The notes beneath the pieces are model-generated. The model did no database searches and had not been told where the DNA came from. It worked only from the letters and a program-made list of their open reading frames with translations. Of a stretch of 41,005 bases of DNA, positions 18,833 to 27,060 are shown piece after piece. Position numbers and translations under genes: made by a program. The DNA lies in the IMG/VR virus record IMGVR_UViG_3300046463_000557, positions 1 to 41,005 of that record; one strand, 5' to 3'. The stretch's first letter is position 1, and each line of letters starts with the position of its first letter. The DNA is from a virus.

Positions 18833-19478
18833 GCAGCACCGCCTTGGTGTTCGGGTGAAAGACGCGCCGGCGGGCTTCCTCGAGCGACAGGTAGCCGTGC
18901 CTGCCTGCGATCGACACTTCTTCGGGACTCGCGTCGGCCCGCTCGATGAAGACCACGTCCTGGCCGCGGCGGTTCGCCTCGAACACGACCGCTTCGATCG
19001 ACGTCTGGATGGCGAACTGGCGGATCGTGGTGCGCATGATCGTGTTGGCCTCGAACATGCGGCCGGCGGCGTCGCTCGCGCGAAAGTCCAGCGCGCCGAG
19101 CTTGCTCTGCACCAGCAGCCCCATGCCGCCGGTGGCGTTCTTCAGCATCGCCGCGGGGCTCGTGCCGGCACCACGCAGCCGCTTCATGACCGTCTTGATG
19201 TTCTGCGCGACCGTGACATGCACGCCCGAGAGCGCAGTCGCGAACCATGCGCTCGTGGGCGCGTCCGCGTGCAGTGTTGCTGCGTAGCGCGTCATCTCGC
19301 TTTCGGCGCGCGCAATGAACGTTCTGGCAAGCGCATGCGCGCTTGTCGAGACGCTCGTGAGGGTCTGCGGGGTCACGCTCGTTCCCGGCGTCGTCACACC
19401 GAGATATAGCCCGGTGAGCGCCGACAGGAACGAACGATAGTCGCCCATCACCGTCTGGGTCAGGTCGTCGTAGGTCAC
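18825..19478 (-). CDS. Head-tail region protein of unknown function
   Basis: 217 residues from the GTG at 19478, which overlaps the upstream stop in a GTGA arrangement. It is largely helical (LTSVSTSAHALARTFIARAE) and ends with a compact segment VSIAGRHGYLSLEEARRRVF. The C-terminus is vaguely like minor head proteins, but I cannot place it in a family. It may be a minor capsid component. The frame continues upstream to 19544, but that part overlaps the preceding gene and lacks a good start. Confidence 0.75.
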   Translation of the reverse strand: MTYDDLTQTVMGDYRSFLSALTGLYLGVTTPGTSVTPQTLTSVSTSAHALARTFIARAESEMTRYAATLHADAPTSAWFATALSGVHVTVAQNIKTVMKRLRGAGTSPAAMLKNATGGMGLLVQSKLGALDFRASDAAGRMFEANTIMRTTIRQFAIQTSIEAVVFEANRRGQDVVFIERADASPEEVSIAGRHGYLSLEEARRRVFHPNTKAVLHV

Positions 19479-20338
19479 GTGCGCGCGAGCCTCTTGGAGT
19501 TGGTCACGAAGTAGCTCACGTAGGACATGGCCCGCTTGCAGCACGGCATTTCCAGCGGCTTGGTCGAGCGGTAGGTCTGCCGTGTGGTGCCGACCGCATC
19601 CGAGGTCAGTCCCATCTCGCGCTTCAGCGCAATCGGGTCGTCAGCGAGGATCGCATCGGCTTCCGCGACCTGGGCCTTTCTGAGCGCGCCCTTGAAGCGC
19701 TCGGGCAGCGAGGCAAACTGCTGTGCGTTCAGCAGCTCCAGGTTGCCGTCGAACATGAACAGGCTGTCAGTCGCCGCATACTTCGAGATATACGTGCCTT
19801 CCGGGATGAAGTTCAGGCTGTCCTGGCCGAAGTTCAGGTTCGAGTTCAGCAGGTAGTAGCTGAGCTTGCACAGGTGCCAGCGCGCCTCGATCATGGCCGC
19901 GTAGCGCTCCTCGTCGCTCGCCGCGTCCCAGGCCGGCGTGTTCGGAATGTCGATCGCCGTCAGTTGCGCCTGCGCGTAGGTCTGGAAGCTGTTCAGGCCC
20001 GGCACCAGCGTATCCACGGGCTCGATGGCGTAGACGTAGGTCAGACCAACGTTGTTGCCGTCCGCGAGCGTGAGGAACAGCTCCACGATGCGACCCTCGC
20101 GAGTCGGCACCGTGTGTTCGGTAGGCGTGGCGCCCAGTGCGTTCAGACTCGCCGGAACCGTGACCTGTGCGCTGGCCGCACCCGGCGTGTAGCTGTCGAG
20201 CGTAGCGCGCGGGGCCAGCTCCGTGTTCGCCTGGTCGACGATTCGATAGTCCACCGAGGCGACGTTCAGGGGCGTGCCGCTGCGGTCAAGCAGCGGAATC
20301 ACGCACAGGACATTGGTTCCAGCGAGAAAGACCTGCAT
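19475..20338 (-). CDS. Putative head-tail adaptor protein
   Basis: 287 residues with two parts. The first 110 residues are beta-rich (FLAGTNVLCVIPLLDRSGTP). The rest is helical and acidic with DAASDEERYAAMIEARWHLC and PERFKGALRKAQVAEADAIL, resembling helical gp6/gp15-type adaptors. The C-terminus has a CC pair (EMPCCKRAMSYVSYF). A two-domain protein fusing a beta module to an adaptor-like helical domain is an inference. It lies 4 bases after the SAP-like gene stop. Confidence 0.65.
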   Translation of the reverse strand: MQVFLAGTNVLCVIPLLDRSGTPLNVASVDYRIVDQANTELAPRATLDSYTPGAASAQVTVPASLNALGATPTEHTVPTREGRIVELFLTLADGNNVGLTYVYAIEPVDTLVPGLNSFQTYAQAQLTAIDIPNTPAWDAASDEERYAAMIEARWHLCKLSYYLLNSNLNFGQDSLNFIPEGTYISKYAATDSLFMFDGNLELLNAQQFASLPERFKGALRKAQVAEADAILADDPIALKREMGLTSDAVGTTRQTYRSTKPLEMPCCKRAMSYVSYFVTNSKRLART

Positions 20339-20342
20339 CGCG

Positions 20343-20789
20343 TTACTCGCCCTTTTCTTCGAAGACGCCGCCCGTTGCCTTGACGATCGCGTCGATCAGG
20401 CCACGGATGGAGTTGTTCTTGATGTTCATCGTGTCCGCGATCTCACGCAGTCCACCGATGCCCTTCTCGTCAGCGATGGCTGCGAGCTCCGCCTCGTTCC
20501 AGACCTTCGCTGCGGGCGTAACCGGTGCGACAGTTTCCGGTGCGGGTGCGGTGGGTTCCGTCACCACGGTTGTCGCGCTGGTCGAGACCGCCGGCGCGTG
20601 CATCTGGTCGAGCAGGAATTGCGAGACACTCGGATTGGTGCCGTCCTCGTATGCGCATGCGTAGACCGCGGCGATGCGCGTGGCGTCCTTGTGGGAGACG
20701 TCGGCGGTAGACACGCCGTTCTCGAAGAACACGGCGCCCAGTTGTGCGGTGTAGCGCTCCATGCCCGGCGTCAAAAGTCGAAGTTTCAT
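20343..20789 (-). CDS. Small head-region protein with C-terminal SAP/Rho-N-like module
   Basis: 148 residues starting MKLRLLTPGMERYTAQLGAV. A Pro/Thr/Ala-rich linker (about 70-95) separates an N-terminal domain from a C-terminal helical module containing ELAAIADEKGIGGLREIADT then IRGLIDAIVKATG, the look of HeH/SAP/Rho-N type modules found in several phage head proteins encoded next to the capsid gene. Possible roles are nucleic-acid binding, head completion or capsid surface decoration. The gene follows a terminator hairpin after the major capsid gene, so it may be expressed at lower level. Confidence 0.75.
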   Translation of the reverse strand: MKLRLLTPGMERYTAQLGAVFFENGVSTADVSHKDATRIAAVYACAYEDGTNPSVSQFLLDQMHAPAVSTSATTVVTEPTAPAPETVAPVTPAAKVWNEAELAAIADEKGIGGLREIADTMNIKNNSIRGLIDAIVKATGGVFEEKGE

Positions 20790-20806
20790 TTGTGATCCCT
20801 GATGTG

Positions 20807-20835
20807 AAAAAGGGCGAGCCCAAGGCCCGCCCTTT
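20807..20835 (-). terminator. Intrinsic terminator after the major capsid gene
   Basis: 12-bp stem with one mismatch and a 3-base loop, GC-rich with AAAGGGCG at its base, followed on the minus strand by a run of T. It separates the capsid gene and dyad copy 5 from the next gene, and could step down expression. Confidence 0.75.
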
Positions 20836-20842
20836 CTATGAT

Positions 20843-20856
20843 AGTCAGTTTTGACT
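20843..20856 (-). repeat. Dispersed dyad, copy 5
   Basis: Exact 14-mer with 8-bp arms (GATAGTCA/TGACTATC), between the capsid stop and the terminator. Confidence 0.9.
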
Positions 20857-20866
20857 ATCCAGACAA

Positions 20867-21778
20867 TTAAACGTTGGAGACGCCAATCAGACGTGCGATC
20901 GAACGCGTGGACTTCAGCGCGAGGCCCGTATACCACTTCAGGCGGATACGCGTTGCGTCCTTGTTCTGCACCGTGCCGATGTTCTCGACCACGATACCTG
21001 CGTCGCCGCCACCGTAGATGCCGTGCAGGCCATCCAGCTCGTTCAGGCGCAGTGCGTAGACCGAGCACAGGCTCGAACCAGTGCCCAGGCTTTCGTTCGC
21101 GCCCAGGAACTCGTTCATGATGATCGGCACGCCGTTATGCGTGAGCATCGGGCGACCGAAGTTTTCCAACTGCTGCATCACAGCGTCGGTGCCGTAGGTC
21201 GCACGCAGCAGACCGCGGAATGCGCGGATCGTGCCACGACGCATCACGATCACGTCAGCGCCGTTCGGCACTGCGTCGAGCAGCTCGTCGAGCATCGTCA
21301 GCGTGAGGGCATTGCCGTTCGCGCCAGCGGCGATCGTCTGCGTGCCGCCAGCTTGCACCGCCAGGCTCGGCAGGCCGTCGAACGCCTTCGTGTTCACCGC
21401 CGAGTCGCCGGTTGCCAGCGTCTGGTGGAACACGCGCGCCACGCCCTTCGCCTTCTTGGCGATCTGCACCGCCATCTGGTCGTTGGTGTCGCTTTCGGTC
21501 GACTGCAGGAACTTGTCCACATCGACGTCGCCAGCCAGGATGCGCAGACGCGTCACGACTTCTTCGACGGTCGATGCACTTTCGTTCACCGTGTCGTTCG
21601 GGTCGAGGAAGTCAGCGCCAGCCAGCGTGTCTTCGCGGTTGTAGACATACGCCTTGCCGTTCACGCCGACAAAGGGCAGAACGCTGAACAGATCGTCGCG
21701 TTCGATAATTTCGTCGATGACACCTGCGACGAGCTGGTTATTGCTCAGCGAGTCGGCCACCGTTTTCAAAAGAGGCAT
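20867..21778 (-). CDS. Major capsid protein
   Basis: 303 residues starting MPLLKTVADSLSNNQLVAGV with AAAGGAAA upstream of the ATG. It lacks a long protease-type N-terminal delta domain, in keeping with a separate scaffold gene upstream. Features include DADFLDPNDTV-like E-loop sequence near 55, MRRGTIRAFRGLLRATYGTD in the middle and RIRLKWYTGLALKSTRSIAR near the end, consistent with an HK97-fold coat. The order terminase, portal, scaffold, capsid is standard. Long leader (about 115 bases), own dyad upstream and a terminator downstream suggest a strongly expressed separate unit. Confidence 0.9.
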   Translation of the reverse strand: MPLLKTVADSLSNNQLVAGVIDEIIERDDLFSVLPFVGVNGKAYVYNREDTLAGADFLDPNDTVNESASTVEEVVTRLRILAGDVDVDKFLQSTESDTNDQMAVQIAKKAKGVARVFHQTLATGDSAVNTKAFDGLPSLAVQAGGTQTIAAGANGNALTLTMLDELLDAVPNGADVIVMRRGTIRAFRGLLRATYGTDAVMQQLENFGRPMLTHNGVPIIMNEFLGANESLGTGSSLCSVYALRLNELDGLHGIYGGGDAGIVVENIGTVQNKDATRIRLKWYTGLALKSTRSIARLIGVSNV

Positions 21779-21878
21779 TGCATTTCCTTTAAAAAAGATT
21801 GAAACAGCTTCGTTTCGGGCCTAGGTCGCTTTAGTCACCGATAGGACGCCACAATATCACAAAACGACCACTTTGGAT

Positions 21879-21892
21879 AGTCAGTTTTGACT
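21879..21892 (-). repeat. Dispersed dyad, copy 6
   Basis: Exact 14-mer about 100 bases upstream of the capsid start, followed on the minus strand by TATCCAAAG as in copies 4 and 10. The spacer downstream also contains the only CCTAGG found outside the two right-hand repeat clusters. Confidence 0.9.
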
Positions 21893-21911
21893 GTTGTGAC
21901 GCCCGCCAAAC

Positions 21912-22838
21912 TTAGCTGTTGAGTTTCACATTCAGACCCTTCAGGCCCGCGGCAATGCGCGAGATACCCGTCGTTTCTCCCTGCTGGCTCGGTTGTGTCA
22001 CCTTGCCGCCAGCGAGACGCGAATCGGAACCGGCGCCGGGCTTGACCTTGCTCTTGAGCAGGTGGTCCTTCTCCGGGTCCGCCTCGACGATCTTGCGCAG
22101 CGCTTCGTCAAAACTGACTGCCGCACCGGCACCATTGACGATCATCGTGCGTTCGGCCGCGCCCTTGGGCTTGTCGTATGCGACGACCTTGCCGTCGACC
22201 AGCTCGAAGTGATCGCCGTAGATGACGCGCGCCTTGGCGGGCGTCAGGGCGAGTTCCGCGCTGATGAACTGCGACTGCGAGAACTGCGTGCCAACGGTCA
22301 GTTCGTTGATGACGCTCTCGCGCGCGCCGAGCTGGCTCTTGAGCGCGTCGATCTGTTCCTGCAGGGTCTTCTTTTCCTTGCCGTGTTCTTCGGCCATGCG
22401 CTCTTTCAGGCGCGACCACTCGCCCTTTGCTTCAAGCGCGGCGTTTTCGGCGTCCACTTTTTCCTTCAGCAGCGCACGCACCGCTTCCGGGTCGATGCCC
22501 TCGAACTTCTTCAGTTGTTCCTGGGCGAGCGTGAGTGCCTTGTTGGCCTCATCGAGCTTGCCCTTTTTCTGCATGACTTCCTTCAGCAGCGCGGCTTCCT
22601 CGTCGGTCGGCTTGCGCTCGCCGGAGCCTGCGCCCTGCTTGTCCTTCTCTGCTGCGGCTGCGGCTGCTGCCGCTTCAGCGTCGGCTGCTTCGGCCGCTGC
22701 TTTTGCTGCTGCTGCCTTGGCCTGGTCTGCTGCGAGCCCCGCGGCAATTGCTGCGGCACCGCCCGATTTCGAGCCTTCTTCACCCGCCGCGTCCATGTAG
22801 CGTTGGGAGAGCATCAGTTTGCGCAAAAGTGCATTCAT
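21912..22838 (-). CDS. Scaffolding protein
   Basis: 308 residues, very rich in Ala, Lys, Glu and Gln. A low-complexity Ala run spans about 28-65, and a long coiled coil about 85-180 includes EALRALLKEKVDAENAALEA-like heptads. The C-terminus is basic and flexible (SDSRLAGGKVTQPSQQGETT). This is the typical composition of internal scaffolds, and it sits between portal and capsid. The ATG at 22838 starts MNALLRKLMLSQRYMDAAGE. A reversed copy of the dyad with one mismatch lies inside the gene at 22106-22119. Confidence 0.87.
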   Translation of the reverse strand: MNALLRKLMLSQRYMDAAGEEGSKSGGAAAIAAGLAADQAKAAAAKAAAEAADAEAAAAAAAAEKDKQGAGSGERKPTDEEAALLKEVMQKKGKLDEANKALTLAQEQLKKFEGIDPEAVRALLKEKVDAENAALEAKGEWSRLKERMAEEHGKEKKTLQEQIDALKSQLGARESVINELTVGTQFSQSQFISAELALTPAKARVIYGDHFELVDGKVVAYDKPKGAAERTMIVNGAGAAVSFDEALRKIVEADPEKDHLLKSKVKPGAGSDSRLAGGKVTQPSQQGETTGISRIAAGLKGLNVKLNS

Positions 22839-22911
22839 GTTTCGTCGTTCCTTGACCAGTCTCTAGGTCGTAGTTGTGAAAATGCCGGCACATCACTTGG
22901 CCGGCGTGGGG

Positions 22912-24549
22912 TTAGCCTTCCGACTTCGTGGTGAGCGATTCGGTCGCCACCGCGCGGTCGGAGTATTTCTGGAGCTGCTGCTTAGCGCCCTGCTGGGCCT
23001 GAGCCTGAGCCTGCAGCTCAAGCGGACCCGCCGGCGGCCAGTCCTTCAGGTCAGCGAGGATCTTCTCCTTGATGCCCTTCGCAAGCTGCGGGAACAGCTT
23101 GTCGATCACCGCCTTCATCTGCTCCTGACGCAGCGAGTCAGGCGCTTCGATCAGGGACAGGCGCGCGGCAATGTCGAACTCGTCGTAGAGTCCGCGGGTA
23201 TCAAAGTCGTCCGGGTAGGTCACATACTGCTGATCCTCGGCGAGCTTTTCGCCGTTCCAGAGCGCGACCAGCGCCGCGATCTTGTTCTCGATCGACTGCA
23301 GTGAATCCGCCTTGGCTGCCAACAGAGCATTCACTCGCTCGAAGTCGTAAGCCTTGGCTACACCGGAGCTGTTGTCGATCCCGAGCGAGTTGTCCTGTTT
23401 GGTGCGCTCGCCTGCGAGACCAACGGTGTGGTAGATCTCGTTGATGATCTTGTGGATCACCGCGAGGATCATCTGGGCCTGTTTCGGGTCCGGGGAAATG
23501 TATTTCGGTTCAGCGCCGCCATCACCGTCGTAGAGGAAGATGCGCTTGGTGCCCATCTCCATCATCTTCGTGTAGTTGTCGTCGCCCGGCATCATGCCCT
23601 GCGCCGGCATCGCCAACTGGCTGAAGGTCTGGTCCTGGATGATCGCGTCGAGGTTCGAGAGGTAGTTCGCCACCGCCCGGTCCAGATACGCAATGTCGTC
23701 GATCATCGACGGCGCCACATACAGCTCGTCGGAGATCACGTGGTCAGCCAGAATCACCGGCACGACACCCAGGTCGTGGTTGCCGGCGCCGATCTGCACC
23801 ACCTTCTGCTTCTTGCCCTTGCCCTGCAGTTCGAACAGACGCCACTCCTGCTTGGTCCACAGACGGAAGCGTTGCAGGATCGCGCCGCTCGAATTCAACG
23901 GGTCCGCGTCGTCGCGTGCCGTCTCCTGGATGAGTGCCCAGTTCAGCGCGCCCATGCCGTCGTAGCTGTAGTCGAGCAACTGCTCGGGACCAACCAGATA
24001 CGCGTAAGTCATGACGCCGGCGGCCTTCTCGTCGGCCTTCGTTTCCACGCCGTCGGTCTTCGTGTTATCGACCACGATGCCGATACGGCCCTGGCGGGAC
24101 GTGCGCGAGGCGATCTGGCGCGCGAAGTCCTGGATGCCCAGACCGTTGCGGGTGCTTTTCAGCCAGAACTGCTTGATGCACTCGGGTGCGTCGTTTTCGT
24201 TGCGGGTGATCGCCTGCTTGAACAGATACTTGTTCAGCAGGTCGACGACCTCCTTCGTATGGTTGAAGCGGTAGGCGCGCGCGAGCCGGTCGCTGAATTC
24301 CTTGTCGCCTTCCTTGATGTAGCGGAATACGTTGGTGTCGAACCACTCGCGGCCGCCCTCATACGTTTCTTCGATGAAGTGCCAGTGATTGACGTTCTCG
24401 TCGTATTCGGGATGCCGGCGGGAGATGAGCGCGCGCAGCTTCTTCTGCTCGTCGTCGGCGACCGGTGCGATGCCCATAGCGGCAGCCGAATCGACCTCAT
24501 TCGGGTCGATGGAGAACTGCTCGCCGGCGGTAAAGTGCTTGATGTCCAT
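22912..24549 (-). CDS. Portal protein
   Basis: 545 residues. It contains HPEYDENVNHWHFIEETYEG, a central GRIGIVVDNTKTDGVETKAD, YLVGPEQLLDYSYDGMGALN and a helical C-terminal region ending in Gln-rich sequence (ELQAQAQAQQGAKQQ). These match portal proteins of the DUF4055-like type, as far as I recall. Located between terminase and scaffold. There is no Shine-Dalgarno upstream of the ATG at 24549. A promoter with TTGACA and AATACT places transcription start within a few bases of the ATG, so the message may be leaderless. Confidence 0.88.
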   Translation of the reverse strand: MDIKHFTAGEQFSIDPNEVDSAAAMGIAPVADDEQKKLRALISRRHPEYDENVNHWHFIEETYEGGREWFDTNVFRYIKEGDKEFSDRLARAYRFNHTKEVVDLLNKYLFKQAITRNENDAPECIKQFWLKSTRNGLGIQDFARQIASRTSRQGRIGIVVDNTKTDGVETKADEKAAGVMTYAYLVGPEQLLDYSYDGMGALNWALIQETARDDADPLNSSGAILQRFRLWTKQEWRLFELQGKGKKQKVVQIGAGNHDLGVVPVILADHVISDELYVAPSMIDDIAYLDRAVANYLSNLDAIIQDQTFSQLAMPAQGMMPGDDNYTKMMEMGTKRIFLYDGDGGAEPKYISPDPKQAQMILAVIHKIINEIYHTVGLAGERTKQDNSLGIDNSSGVAKAYDFERVNALLAAKADSLQSIENKIAALVALWNGEKLAEDQQYVTYPDDFDTRGLYDEFDIAARLSLIEAPDSLRQEQMKAVIDKLFPQLAKGIKEKILADLKDWPPAGPLELQAQAQAQQGAKQQLQKYSDRAVATESLTTKSEG

Positions 24550-24557
24550 TGGTCGTG

Positions 24558-24586
24558 AGTATTCGTGAGGGGCGGCGCTTTGTCAA
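24558..24586 (-). promoter_or_regulatory. Strong sigma70-like promoter for the portal gene
   Basis: TTGACA at 24586-24581, 17-base spacer, AATACT at 24563-24558. The dyad (copy 7) ends one base upstream of the -35 box. Only 8 bases separate the -10 box from the portal ATG. Confidence 0.7.
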
Positions 24587-24587
24587 C

Positions 24588-24601
24588 AGTCAGTTTTGAC
24601 T
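24588..24601 (-). repeat. Dispersed dyad, copy 7
   Basis: Exact 14-mer, one base upstream of a consensus -35 box. Same geometry as copy 8. Confidence 0.92.
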
Positions 24602-24611
24602 ATCCGCAGGG

Positions 24612-25880
24612 TTAAACAGAAAGCCCGCCAAGCTGCAGACGGCGAACCGGGAACTCGAGGTCGATGCAGTAGCCTGCCGCGTCAGCGGAGTGCTCGGTGC
24701 CGGCGTCCTTGTCGACGTCGCGCGAGCCTGGCTTGTAGATCGTCTGCTCCAGCGACTTGATGAAGTGCTTGCAGGACGGGTCGATGCGCATGCGCACCTG
24801 TCCGTCGGCCGAGCGCAGCATCCGGTTCACAGAGTTGACCCGGTCAGCCACGAGCGGTGACTTGCGGCGGAACTTGATGCGCTTGAAGCCCTTCTCGCGA
24901 AGAATGTCCAGGTCGGTCTCGCCACGCGCGTGCTGCCGCTGGCCGCCGGCCGGGTCAGGGTAGATCGTCATCTGCTTCTGGTGGCGCCAGTATTTCTTCT
25001 CCAGCGCGTCAGCGATCTCCTCGGTGTTCGAGCCGAACTGCACGATCTCGTCCACCGCCCACAGCTCGCCATTATCCTGAAGCTGGAAAATGACCGTGGA
25101 CATAGGGTCGATGTTGAAGTCCATCCCGACCCAGATCGGCAGTTTCGGGTTGAACTCCAGCTTTGCGACGTGGACCGCCCGGTCAAACGGGTAGTAGACG
25201 CGCCCGCTCATCGTCTCGAAGCTCGCCTCGAACTCCTGCTTGTAGGATTTCGGGTCCATGTCGCGGCGTGCGGCCTCGAGCTCCGAGCTTGGAATGAACG
25301 GCGACGTGAAGGTCGGGAACTGCCAGCTCGCCCAGTCGTTGCGGCGCATGCGGCCGTTGGTGTCCAGATACTCCTCGCCGCGCTGGCCGAGCATGTAGAC
25401 GGTGTGCAGGTAGTTGTAGGCTTTGGGCGTGCCGATGAACATCGCGTGGCCGCCCGTGTCCGCGAGCGTCGGGCGCAGCACCTTGGTCCACGTCTCCTCG
25501 CTCATGTCCTGGAACTCGTCGAGCACGAGGAAGTGGATACCCACGCCGCGCAGCGAGTCGGCCTTGTCGGCGCCCTTCAGCTCGATCCGCGTGCCGTTGC
25601 GCAGCGTGATCGTGAGCGTCGTCTCATTGATCTTCTTGATCCACTTCTTGGGCAGCGCGTCGAGCAGGTCGGTCCAGAGAATCTGCTTCGCCATCTTGTA
25701 GGTCGGCGCCACATACCAGACCTTGCGCTTCCTGATCTGCGCGAACTTGATGATGAGCACCTTGGAGAGCTGCGTCTTGCCCCAGCGCCGGCCCGCGACC
25801 ACGACCCTGAAGCGGTGCTTGTCCTGAAACACCATCATCTGCTTCGGATGGAGCGAGAGCGTCGCATTCTTACGCGCCAT
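24612..25880 (-). CDS. terL: Large terminase subunit
   Basis: 422 residues from the ATG at 25880. Walker A is VVAGRRWGKT (about 27-36), Walker B FLVLDEFQDM (about 117-126) with Glu122 as catalytic carboxylate, and coupling motif MFIGTPK follows. The nuclease part begins with WVGMDFNIDPMS near residue 250, giving the first Asp of the RNase H-like site. This motor cuts and pumps DNA into the procapsid. The start overlaps the small subunit gene by 11 bases. Confidence 0.95.
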   Translation of the reverse strand: MARKNATLSLHPKQMMVFQDKHRFRVVVAGRRWGKTQLSKVLIIKFAQIRKRKVWYVAPTYKMAKQILWTDLLDALPKKWIKKINETTLTITLRNGTRIELKGADKADSLRGVGIHFLVLDEFQDMSEETWTKVLRPTLADTGGHAMFIGTPKAYNYLHTVYMLGQRGEEYLDTNGRMRRNDWASWQFPTFTSPFIPSSELEAARRDMDPKSYKQEFEASFETMSGRVYYPFDRAVHVAKLEFNPKLPIWVGMDFNIDPMSTVIFQLQDNGELWAVDEIVQFGSNTEEIADALEKKYWRHQKQMTIYPDPAGGQRQHARGETDLDILREKGFKRIKFRRKSPLVADRVNSVNRMLRSADGQVRMRIDPSCKHFIKSLEQTIYKPGSRDVDKDAGTEHSADAAGYCIDLEFPVRRLQLGGLSV

Positions 25881-26514
25881 CGTCATCCCCGCTTTCGTCG
25901 ACCACGTCGTCAATCTCCGCGACGTCTGCCTCGGCATCCGGCAGGTCGTCCAGCTCGCTTTCGTCGCGCGCGCGCAGCGCCTCGATCTGTTCGGCAGTCA
26001 GTTCGCTGATGATCAGCTCCGGCAGCCCGTCTTCGTCCATGCCGTCGTCGCGGTCCAGACCTAGCACCGCCCAGCGCTCCTCACGGGCCTTCTTCAGGAC
26101 CGTCATCGCCGAGTCGAGCGCCTTGAGGTTGTTGAGCACGGTGGAGAACGCGTGCCCGGCCGCCTTCGCCTGCAGGATCTCGTTCCACGAGAGCTTGGCG
26201 AGGCCGGAGGCCATCTTGTAGTGCTCCTCCTTGGTCTCCTTGATGCGCGCGGCGAGCACCGTGGCGTCATCGATCGACGCCTTTTTGACTTCTTCCTTGA
26301 CCGCGGCCGCGTGCTCAGCCTTCTTCGAGCCGCGCACGATCTCGTATTTCGCGAAGTGGGAGGAAAAGGCGGATTTGTGCTTGCCAAACCGTTTGGCGAG
26401 ATCGACGAGCGTGACTTCGCCGGACTCCCATAGCGCCTCGGCCTCCGCCCACTGCTTCGGGGTGAGGCGGGCATGCTTGCTTTTGGGTGCTGCTGGTGCC
26501 GGTGCCTTCGTCAC
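25870..26514 (-). CDS. terS: Small terminase subunit
   Basis: 214 residues from a GTG start. The N-terminal part has a helix-turn-helix (EALWESGEVTLVDLAKRFGK then HKSAFSSHFAKYE) suited to DNA binding. The middle is a coiled coil (SIDDATVLAARIKETKEEHY) and the C-terminus is strongly acidic (AEADVAEIDDVVDESGDDDG). This architecture is normal for TerS. Start context AAGGACAGGCAGTG is acceptable. The GTG overlaps the stop of a 24-residue leader ORF that spans a terminator, so expression may depend on its translation. Confidence 0.9.
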   Translation of the reverse strand: MTKAPAPAAPKSKHARLTPKQWAEAEALWESGEVTLVDLAKRFGKHKSAFSSHFAKYEIVRGSKKAEHAAAVKEEVKKASIDDATVLAARIKETKEEHYKMASGLAKLSWNEILQAKAAGHAFSTVLNNLKALDSAMTVLKKAREERWAVLGLDRDDGMDEDGLPELIISELTAEQIEALRARDESELDDLPDAEADVAEIDDVVDESGDDDGA

Positions 26515-26585
26515 TGCCTGTCCTTCTGTTTCGCTGTTTCAAAAAAAAAGGGCGCGGAGGTTGGCGCCCATTCGGAGACAAACAT
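26511..26585 (-). CDS. Possible leader peptide ORF upstream of terS
   Basis: A 24-residue ORF (MFVSEWAPTSAP, then FFF, then ETAKQKDRQ) starts about 10 bases after the predicted transcription start. It runs through the intrinsic terminator at 26541-26569 and stops in a GTGA overlap with the terS start. The three Phe codons are the terminator's T run. A weak GGAG lies 11 bases upstream of its ATG. Ribosomes on it would melt the hairpin. Whether it is translated is unknown. Confidence 0.4.
   Translation of the reverse strand: MFVSEWAPTSAPFFFETAKQKDRQ
26541..26569 (-). terminator. Intrinsic terminator upstream of terS (attenuator candidate)
   Basis: Stem GGGCGC/GCGCCC with an 8-base loop, followed on the minus strand by nine T. 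It lies between the promoter at 26601-26629 and the terS start, so it must be read through for terS, terL and portal transcription from this promoter. Confidence 0.85.
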
Positions 26586-26600
26586 GCGAATCAGGGCTCC

Positions 26601-26629
26601 AATGTAGCCGCGGCCGCGGCATTTGTCAA
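26601..26629 (-). promoter_or_regulatory. Strong sigma70-like promoter for the packaging genes
   Basis: TTGACA at 26629-26624, exactly 17 bases, TACATT at 26606-26601. The dyad (copy 8) ends one base upstream of the -35 box. Confidence 0.75.
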
Positions 26630-26630
26630 C

Positions 26631-26644
26631 AGTCAGTTTTGACT
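26631..26644 (-). repeat. Dispersed dyad, copy 8
   Basis: Exact 14-mer with 7-bp arms (ACAGTCA/TGACTGT). It also supplies the last codons and stop (SQN-stop) of the gene at 26633-27025. Confidence 0.92.
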
Positions 26645-27025
26645 GTCTTCTGCGACCACGAGAAAGAGTGCGGCCGCCAGAGCCATCACTTCGTCCGGCT
26701 GCGCAGTCGTCGCTCTGTGCTCGCCATTAAGTTCGAAGCGACACACCCATCCCCCGCCCGGTTCGGGCAGCACTGAGTGCGGGATTTCGCGCTTTGCGAG
26801 CGCTTCTGTCGTCAGTGTTTCGCGCTCGCTGAATCGGGGCGCGACAACCCAGTTGGTTTCGTCGGGCACGACGTCCTTGGCCCAGCACTTGACGATTCCG
26901 TCCTGGATCTCGGCGAGGTAGCCGAGCGCTGCCGCAATGGACCAGTCAATCCGCAGTCGGGCTCTTTCCACGGACTGGGCCCAAGTTGGGTCCGCCTCGC
27001 TTTCCCGGAATTCTTTATCTTTCAT
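26633..27025 (-). CDS. Hypothetical protein, 130 residues
   Basis: Starts MKDKEFRESEADPTWAQSVE. It contains WSIAAALGYLAEIQDGIVKC and a C-terminal GEHRATTAQPDEVMALAAAL. No family recognised; soluble with mixed alpha/beta composition. It is the last gene of the non-structural operon. Its final residues SQN and the TGA stop come from dyad copy 8. Upstream is an AT-rich spacer with a hairpin element that is repeated at 40,628. The start has no clear Shine-Dalgarno; an A-rich leader precedes the ATG. Confidence 0.7.
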   Translation of the reverse strand: MKDKEFRESEADPTWAQSVERARLRIDWSIAAALGYLAEIQDGIVKCWAKDVVPDETNWVVAPRFSERETLTTEALAKREIPHSVLPEPGGGWVCRFELNGEHRATTAQPDEVMALAAALFLVVAEDSQN

Positions 27026-27060
27026 TCTTTGTTTCTTTATTACTTAATACTTATATATAA

